Shown here: positions 24,574-29,766 of the stretch, in pieces
Layout of the letters: every line of letters starts with the position of its first letter
How positions within the stretch are numbered: the first letter of the stretch is position 1
From: CAYZMH01 sp964479445
GTDB lineage: Bacteria > Bacteroidota > Bacteroidia > Bacteroidales > GCA-2748055
Direction of reading: 5' to 3'
Length of the DNA stretch: 31,691 nucleotides
NCBI GenBank assembly: GCA_964479445.1
Contig: CAYZMH010000034.1
Span: 1-31,691, forward strand
Notes under the pieces: model-generated
Told to the model about the DNA's origin: nothing
Database searches by the model: none
Seen by the model: only the letters and a program-made list of their open reading frames with translations
Program-made: the position numbers and the translations under genes

Positions 24574-26121
24574 TTATGTTCCTTCATACTTCCTCTCCTG
24601 CTTTTCGTCCATTAATTCAGCAATAAACTGAGTGAATTCTGAAATATCATGATTTACACTTGCAGATTCAAGCGCTACCATATATTGGTTCCTCCGGTCC
24701 ACCGGGATGATCAACCAGGGATAACCGCCTGTTACAAACATTAAGTTCATTAAAAAGCGAGCTATTCGACCGTTCCCGTCCATATAGGGATGGATGTAAA
24801 CAAAAATAAAATGACCGAGTATTGCCCTGACTGCTGCATGTTCTTCCCGGGTTAATAATTCAAACAATACCGGCATGGCATCACGAACCGATTCCTTACC
24901 GGGAGGTATATGCTTTGAACCGGAAATAAAAACCTGGGCATTTCTGTATCCTGCAAGATCTGATGGCTTTAGAATTCCGGCTGTTACACCCGGTGAAAAT
25001 AGTTCCCGGTACCATTCACCATGTCTTTTCTCTGCAATTTCACCGGATTTTTCACCTTTGAGAACTTCAGCAATTCCCTCCCTGACCTTTTGAAAACACA
25101 TCCAATATCCTCTTGCTGCAAGGGCATCCTTTGTTTTCCTGTCATCTTCATTGCCTTCCGGATTCCAATTCCCTGACCTTACTTTCTCTATGAGTTCTTC
25201 CGTTACTTTATATCCCTCAATAGACAGGGAATGGTATGCATCTGACACATACTTCTCATCAATTTTAGCCAGTATATCCTCAGCATCAGGTTGTGAACTC
25301 TTTGCCGCAGGAAAGTTATCAATTACTGAAGGCCGCATTTCATTCCACATCAGTCGAATTCTATTCGCAAATGGGGAAATTTGAACAGAAGGCAGTTTGG
25401 CGCTCATCTTTTCCTTAAAAGGATCGAATTCTCTCACATCATACCCGGCACTTTTCATGGCTGAAAGAATCTCGTCGGAGATTTTACTCTTACCAATATT
25501 TCGAAAAGCTCCGGCAACTCTTCCGGCTTTTGCAGTATACCCTCCATCCAGTAATATTGACAATAATTCTGATGAATCATGAATGGAATACAGACATGTT
25601 CTTGCATCAATGGTTTTCTGTTCATACGTATCTTCTCCTATATTAATTATTGTGGAGGCTGGTGAATATACATTAATACCATTGATTACCACCATCTCAT
25701 TATTGGGAGGAATTTCCAGCTTAACATCAAAGACTGATGTTCCATGCAGCAGGTCAGTTTTATTATTACTACCCTTCGGAGATCTTACAAGTAATTGACC
25801 CGGGACAACCCGGTTTCCATTGTGTAATTGCATTGATTGTTCAGGGGACAAACACCATGATTCACCAAATCGATGATGTAAATACACTGAAATGAAATAC
25901 CAGAATGATGTACACCATGTTGATGTACTGCCAGGCTCAGCATCCGGACTGCCTGACAGATACCAACCCTTCATTACTTTTATTAAAAACCCATTTGAAA
26001 CCAACCGGTCTAAATGAGTTCTGCTTAGGTCAGACGTTTTAACAACGGCAAATCCCTGTTCATTCTGAAACGCTTTTAATTTTTCCAGGGATTGTGCCAG
26101 TTTCTCTGCTGGTGACACCAT
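24574..26121 (-). CDS. Fic-domain protein with N-terminal AbiEi-like winged-helix region
   Basis: The 515-residue protein joins two modules. Residues about 1-230 resemble the AbiEi-type antitoxin fold: a winged helix (KTSDLSRTHLDRLVSNGFLI, KVMKGWYLSG) and a beta-rich part (VVINGINVYSPASTIIN). Residues about 285-515 form a Fic domain with HPYMDGNGRIARFLMN at 444-459, close to the HxFx(D/E)GNGRxxR motif with Tyr for Phe. Fic enzymes usually transfer AMP from ATP to a protein hydroxyl. An inhibitory helix motif of the S/TxxxEG type is seen ahead of it (SLSIEG, 298-303), so activity may be self-restrained. The gene stands alone behind four 24-bp repeats. It may be a DNA-binding, self-regulated AMPylator or a defence-type element; the target is unknown. 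Confidence 0.85.
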   Translation of the reverse strand: MVSPAEKLAQSLEKLKAFQNEQGFAVVKTSDLSRTHLDRLVSNGFLIKVMKGWYLSGSPDAEPGSTSTWCTSFWYFISVYLHHRFGESWCLSPEQSMQLHNGNRVVPGQLLVRSPKGSNNKTDLLHGTSVFDVKLEIPPNNEMVVINGINVYSPASTIINIGEDTYEQKTIDARTCLYSIHDSSELLSILLDGGYTAKAGRVAGAFRNIGKSKISDEILSAMKSAGYDVREFDPFKEKMSAKLPSVQISPFANRIRLMWNEMRPSVIDNFPAAKSSQPDAEDILAKIDEKYVSDAYHSLSIEGYKVTEELIEKVRSGNWNPEGNEDDRKTKDALAARGYWMCFQKVREGIAEVLKGEKSGEIAEKRHGEWYRELFSPGVTAGILKPSDLAGYRNAQVFISGSKHIPPGKESVRDAMPVLFELLTREEHAAVRAILGHFIFVYIHPYMDGNGRIARFLMNLMFVTGGYPWLIIPVDRRNQYMVALESASVNHDISEFTQFIAELMDEKQERKYEGT

Positions 26122-26143
26122 AGCCTTTTCTTTTGTAAATAAA

Positions 26144-26232
26144 CCAGTTTTTCCTGTTGTACATAATCCAGTTTAACCTGCTGTCCGTATATTAGTTTAT
26201 CCTGTTGTGCAAAATTTAGTTTATCTTGCAAA
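26144..26232 (-). repeat. Four 24-bp tandem repeats upstream of the Fic gene
   Basis: On the plus strand, 17-bp units CCAGTTTTTCCTGTTGT, CCAGTTTAACCTGCTGT, TTAGTTTATCCTGTTGT and TTAGTTTATCTTGCAAA start at 26144, 26168, 26192 and 26216. The step is exactly 24 bp. They end 23 bp upstream of the Fic start and would lie in its mRNA leader. Read on the minus strand they also form an open frame of eight-residue QxKLxYxQ-like units. Confidence 0.75.
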
Positions 26233-26236
26233 GATA
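26229..26236 (-). promoter_or_regulatory. Putative -7 element of the Fic gene
   Basis: On the minus strand TATCTTTG matches TAnnTTTG exactly. It is 108 bp upstream of the Fic ATG and overlaps the distal repeat unit, so the transcript leader would carry the repeats. Confidence 0.45.
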
Positions 26237-26324
26237 CAATAAATATTAATACTGAAGAAGGAAAAATGCGCCGTTAGCAAGGCACAGCATTTCACAGGGA
26301 AAGTTAAACACAGAGACAATGCAC

Positions 26325-26348
26325 AAAAAAACCCGGCCATAAGCCGGG
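26325..26348 (-). terminator. Orphan rho-independent terminator reading leftward
   Basis: On the minus strand CCCGGC-TTATG-GCCGGG is followed by seven T. No intact gene lies just upstream on that strand, so it may be a leftover of lost DNA or may shield the Fic gene. Confidence 0.5.
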
Positions 26349-26372
26349 AAGTTGACCGGTTATTGCAAGCCA

Positions 26373-26485
26373 ATGAAGAGAGGAGAAGCCTTTATCCGCC
26401 AGGCATATAATCCGGGAGATGTTGGCGAGTTTGACTGGGGTGAGGTTAAGCTTGAGATAGGGGGAAAGTCACAGACACTCTTAAT
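26373..26485 (+). pseudogene. istA: IS21-family IstA transposase fragment
   Basis: One open frame of about 38 codons reads MKRGEAFIRQAYNPGDVGEF, then DWGEVKLEIGGKSQTLLMA. This is the IstA region around the first catalytic Asp (EFDWGEVK in IS21-type integrase cores). Both ends of the gene are missing, and the frame runs into the AbrB-tail copy and stops at 26516. It is a scar, not an active element. Confidence 0.75.
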
Positions 26486-26560
26486 GGCTGGAGGGCCAAA
26501 CAGAAGCTCGAGGTGAAGTTGTACCAGGACCGGATCATTATCCGTGACTGGAAAGAGTGA
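26486..26560 (+). pseudogene. Partial duplicate of the 3' end of the AbrB-like gene
   Basis: This 75-bp stretch aligns without gaps to 24214-24288, the last 25 codons of the AbrB-like gene, with 7 mismatches. The 5' part is absent and replaced by istA sequence. Five of the mismatches are transitions typical of divergence between paralogues, so a second AbrB-like gene probably existed here. Confidence 0.85.
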
Positions 26561-26593
26561 GATATATTTTATTGTATTCTCGTAAGAAATATT

Positions 26594-26601
26594 TACCTTT
26601 A
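26594..26601 (+). promoter_or_regulatory. Putative -7 element of the caspase/cohesin operon
   Basis: TACCTTTA matches TAnnTTT(G/A), 19 bp upstream of the ATG at 26621. The surrounding AT-rich sequence contains TTTTATTG about 20 bp further upstream as a possible -33 region. Confidence 0.4.
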
Positions 26602-26620
26602 TTTTTAAAATATTCTGACA

Positions 26621-27412
26621 ATGAGGTTTTTACTTCTATCCGCTCTTTTGTCATTATTATTTGCCGCATGCCATGCACAGTCAGCTACCAGTATTTCAAA
26701 ACCGATCTTGGAGTTAACAGATAGCACTGTCATCATTCAGTACGATATACTGGAAAGCACACCTAAAGAAAAATTCAATGTTTCTGTTGTAATAACCGAC
26801 TCTGCTGGTGAGTCCATCAATGCAAATTCATTTTCGGGCGATATTGGAAAGAATATAGACGGGGGTGTGGACAAAGAGATTGTATGGAATTTTCTTGCTG
26901 ATCATTCTGATGTAAATGAGATGCTTTATTTCCAAATATTTGCCGATAAGATGCTGACGAATCAATCCACAAACGCATCATCTGTCACAACAGAAGGTAA
27001 ATCCTTGAATCGGGGTAGCTTAATTTTTCAATCCATTTTAATCCCGGGTATGGGATTAACCCGGGTAAAACAAAAACCGCATTGGCTAAAAGGTGTGATG
27101 GGTTATGGAGCGGTTGCTTCCTCCGTGTTTTTTTACTTTAGATCAAATGATAGTTATACCAATTATCTGAATGCTGAAGATCTGGTAGCAAGGGATAATT
27201 ATTATACTACTTCCATCAGACAGGAAACACTCTCCTATATCTTGCTCTATTCTGCTATTGGTATCTGGACGGTTGATTTTTTTTGGACACTGATCGGCAC
27301 CAGGAACATAAGCGATGGAAGCAAGGTGGATATGTTGGAACGGATGTCTGTACAACCATTGTATTACAGGCATATAAATGCTTCAGCTTTAGCTTTGACA
27401 TATAGATTTTAG
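26621..27412 (+). CDS. Exported membrane protein of unknown function (DUF5683-like C-terminal part)
   Basis: The 263-residue protein has an N-terminal signal with a possible lipobox (MRFLLLSALLSLLFAAC). A beta-rich domain follows at about 20-115 (LELTDSTVIIQYDILESTPK, NVSVVITDSAGESI), which looks like an immunoglobulin-like fold. The C-terminal half contains SLIFQSILIPGMGLTRVKQK, then WLKGVMGYGAVASSVFFYF and TLSYILLYSAIGIWTVDFFW. This pattern of a PGMG loop followed by hydrophobic segments resembles Bacteroidetes DUF5683-type proteins. It is the first gene of a tight operon: the caspase-like gene starts 15 bp downstream. A role in anchoring or exporting its neighbours is speculation. Confidence 0.6.
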   Translation: MRFLLLSALLSLLFAACHAQSATSISKPILELTDSTVIIQYDILESTPKEKFNVSVVITDSAGESINANSFSGDIGKNIDGGVDKEIVWNFLADHSDVNEMLYFQIFADKMLTNQSTNASSVTTEGKSLNRGSLIFQSILIPGMGLTRVKQKPHWLKGVMGYGAVASSVFFYFRSNDSYTNYLNAEDLVARDNYYTTSIRQETLSYILLYSAIGIWTVDFFWTLIGTRNISDGSKVDMLERMSVQPLYYRHINASALALTYRF

Positions 27413-27427
27413 ATAAATCCCAACGAT

Positions 27428-28591
27428 ATGAGAACACATCCCAGGATAATCAGAAACAGCATGTTTATTGTGATCCTGCTGCTCACTTTCCCGCAACTCT
27501 GTTCTCAGTCATTAAAAAGTGAGAAGTCTGCACTGTGGGTCAGCAATAAAGCAAAAAACGACACGCTTGCTAAAACCGATAAAACACCCCCTGCTCTGAC
27601 ATTCCTTTCTCACGAGATCAGGGATGGAAGATATATTCACAAAGATGAAGCGGCAATCTCATTGATTGGTAAAGTTACCGATGAAAGCGGACTGAACTAT
27701 ATTGCTGTTAATTCTGAACTGACCCCGACGACTGAATCGGGTGTTTTTGTTAAAGAGCTGCAACTTATTGAAGGGGAAAATGAATTGAACATTGTTGCGG
27801 TGGATAATAACAATAATCTGCTGCGGTCAGAAATCATAATTGAATATGCCTCATCGGTGATGACTCTTGCAGATAAAATAAAGAAGGAGTCAAATTATTA
27901 CGGATTAATTATTGGCATAGACAATTACCTTGATCCGGCCATAAACGATCTGGATAATCCTGTGAAAGATGCCCGGAGCATCCTAGATGTACTGGTAAAT
28001 AATTACACGTTTAAAGAGGAAAATATTACATTTTTAAAAGATGCCACCTATAAACAGATCATGATTTCATTTGATGAGCTTGCAAAAAAAGTAAGCCCGA
28101 CGGATAACCTGTTAATATTTTATGCAGGTCATGGTTGGTGGGATAAAGATGCAAACAACGGATACTGGCTTCCTTCGGATGCAAGCAAACGGAATAAGAG
28201 TTACTGGTTTCGGAATTCCACCCTGGTGGATTATCTGAAAGAGATTCAGTCAAAACATACCCTGTTAATTACTGATGCCTGTTTTGGTGGCACCATATTT
28301 AAGACAAGAAGTGCTTTCAATGATGCTCCAAGGGCCATAGAGATGCTGTATGATATGCCGAGCAGGAAAGCAATGACCAGTGGAACGCTTACCGAGGTGC
28401 CGGATCAGAGCGCTTTTACAAAGTATCTGGTAGAACGACTCGCTGAAAATCAAGAAAAGTATTTATCCTCAGAACAATTATTCAGTAGTTTTCGCATAGC
28501 TGTTATCAATAACAGTGATGCTGTTCCTCAGTATGGGGAGATACGGGATGTGGGAGACCAGGGAGGAGATTTTGTTTTTATTAAAAAATAA
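27428..28591 (+). CDS. Secreted caspase-like (peptidase C14) protein with N-terminal Ig-like domain
   Basis: The 387-residue protein has a signal peptide (SMFIVILLLTFPQLCSQ). An Ig-like beta domain spans about 52-140 (AAISLIGKVTDESGLNYIAV, LQLIEGENELNIVAVDNNNN). The caspase-like domain runs from about 155 to 385: YYGLIIGIDNYLDPAINDLD at the first strand, the catalytic His235 in LLIFYAGHGWWD and Cys285 in LLITDACFGGTI. Both catalytic residues are present, so it should be an active cysteine protease of the metacaspase/orthocaspase type, acting outside the cytoplasm. Preferred cleavage is probably after basic residues by family analogy. It lies between an exported membrane protein and a cohesin-bearing lipoprotein in one operon. 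Confidence 0.88.
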   Translation: MRTHPRIIRNSMFIVILLLTFPQLCSQSLKSEKSALWVSNKAKNDTLAKTDKTPPALTFLSHEIRDGRYIHKDEAAISLIGKVTDESGLNYIAVNSELTPTTESGVFVKELQLIEGENELNIVAVDNNNNLLRSEIIIEYASSVMTLADKIKKESNYYGLIIGIDNYLDPAINDLDNPVKDARSILDVLVNNYTFKEENITFLKDATYKQIMISFDELAKKVSPTDNLLIFYAGHGWWDKDANNGYWLPSDASKRNKSYWFRNSTLVDYLKEIQSKHTLLITDACFGGTIFKTRSAFNDAPRAIEMLYDMPSRKAMTSGTLTEVPDQSAFTKYLVERLAENQEKYLSSEQLFSSFRIAVINNSDAVPQYGEIRDVGDQGGDFVFIKK

Positions 28592-28613
28592 AGATTTTGT
28601 TTTTCACCTGGTT

Positions 28614-29714
28614 ATGAGATTCTGCTTTCAAAACATACAACCCATAGTTACTATAAAAATTGCACTATTTCTTACACTGCTTATGGTTGCCAATGGATGT
28701 GAAAAACATAAGCGGGTTGCAGCCGTGACAACAGTCGGGGTTAATCATCTAAGCTATACTTCATGCTATGCCACAGGGTATATGCTCGATCTGGGTGAGG
28801 CAGGAATCGATCAACATGGTTTTGTATGGTCATTTACGGAAAATCCTACATTAAATAACTCAACAATTGATCTGGGATCCACAGAGACTCTGGGAGCGTT
28901 CGACCATTCATTGACAGGATTAACAGCGGGAACGAAGTATTATATCAGGGCATATGCCCTGAATGGCAATGGAGAGTTTTATGGCAAGCAAATGTCGTTT
29001 ACTACATTGTCCTTTGATATTCCTTCAGTTATTACACGCAATGCCGACAGCATTTCAACTACAACTGCCAGTGTGGGCGGTAAAGTTATCAATGATGGTG
29101 GTTATGCAGTCAGCGAACGAGGCATTTACTACGGCACCACGGATGATGTAGAGACTACCGGCACCAGGCTTGTTATCGGCAGCGGTACGGGAGAGTTCTC
29201 AACGAGCCTGACTGGCCTTACACCAGCAACCACCTATTATATTAAAGCTTATGCCACAAATAGTTTAGGTAAGGCCTTTGGTGAGACTCGAAGTTTTATC
29301 ACCCGGGAATATGAGATTGGCAACATAATGAAAATTCACGATATAACGGCTCAAGCGGGAGAAATTCTGACATTAGAACTGGAAATCCTGAACGAGGAGG
29401 ATTTCGTTGGCTTTAACCTCGATATAACCCTTCCTGAGGGATTTGAATATATAACCGACTCGGAGGAGTTATTCCGAAGTGATGATCATATACTTTCAAT
29501 GACCGTGATGGAAGGGAATATTGTCAGGATGATAAGCGGATCACCGGAAAATAACCCCTATACCGGCAATGAAGGCATCATTCTCTCGTTCAATCTGGAA
29601 AGTCCGGAAACATCAGGGACCTATGCTTTTGAAATTCAGAACGCTGTTATAGGTAGTTCCGATGCTGTCAATATCCTGACAGAGACCATTGACGGAAATG
29701 TCGTCCTGGAATAA
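28614..29714 (+). CDS. Lipoprotein with FN3-like repeats and a C-terminal cohesin-like domain
   Basis: The 366-residue protein starts with a lipoprotein signal (IKIALFLTLLMVANGC, Cys29). Two FN3-like repeats follow at about 36-133 and 137-231 (TGLTAGTKYYIRAYALNGNG and TGLTPATTYYIKAYATNSLG), of a kind common in Bacteroidetes surface proteins. Residues about 237-365 look like a cohesin domain: TAQAGEILTLELEILNE, VGFNLDITLPEGFEYI, GIILSFNLESPETSGTYAF. Cohesins bind dockerin modules. ATG 28614 is preferred because it puts the signal at the N-terminus; an earlier in-frame ATG at 28515 overlaps the caspase gene. It is the third gene of the operon, 22 bp after the caspase. The neighbouring convergent gene carries a dockerin-like module. 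Confidence 0.8.
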   Translation: MRFCFQNIQPIVTIKIALFLTLLMVANGCEKHKRVAAVTTVGVNHLSYTSCYATGYMLDLGEAGIDQHGFVWSFTENPTLNNSTIDLGSTETLGAFDHSLTGLTAGTKYYIRAYALNGNGEFYGKQMSFTTLSFDIPSVITRNADSISTTTASVGGKVINDGGYAVSERGIYYGTTDDVETTGTRLVIGSGTGEFSTSLTGLTPATTYYIKAYATNSLGKAFGETRSFITREYEIGNIMKIHDITAQAGEILTLELEILNEEDFVGFNLDITLPEGFEYITDSEELFRSDDHILSMTVMEGNIVRMISGSPENNPYTGNEGIILSFNLESPETSGTYAFEIQNAVIGSSDAVNILTETIDGNVVLE

Positions 29715-29722
29715 AATGTGAT

Positions 29723-29740
29723 GAACATCCTTGTATGTTC
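29723..29740. terminator. Hairpin between convergent cohesin and dockerin genes
   Basis: GAACAT (29723-29728) and ATGTTC (29735-29740) pair perfectly with a six-base loop, in the 52-bp gap between converging stops. The stem is AT-rich and has no T-tract, so termination is uncertain. Confidence 0.25.
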
Positions 29741-29766
29741 CTCTGATGGGACAGAATATCCGGCAT

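Larger units (their letters stand above)
26122..26620. other. Gene-poor region of 499 bp: repeats, IS21 scar and AbrB-tail duplicate
   Basis: This stretch holds no intact gene. From left to right it contains four 24-bp repeats (26144-26232), a minus-strand promoter box (26229-26236), a minus-strand hairpin with T-tract (26325-26348), an istA fragment (26373-26485), a 75-bp partial copy of the AbrB-like gene (26486-26560), and a promoter for the downstream operon (26594-26601). Confidence 0.7.

Noticed and set aside
26144..26232. CRISPR array
   Set aside because: The repeats are 17 bp with constant 7-bp spacers and no cas genes; they form a tandem array, not a CRISPR.
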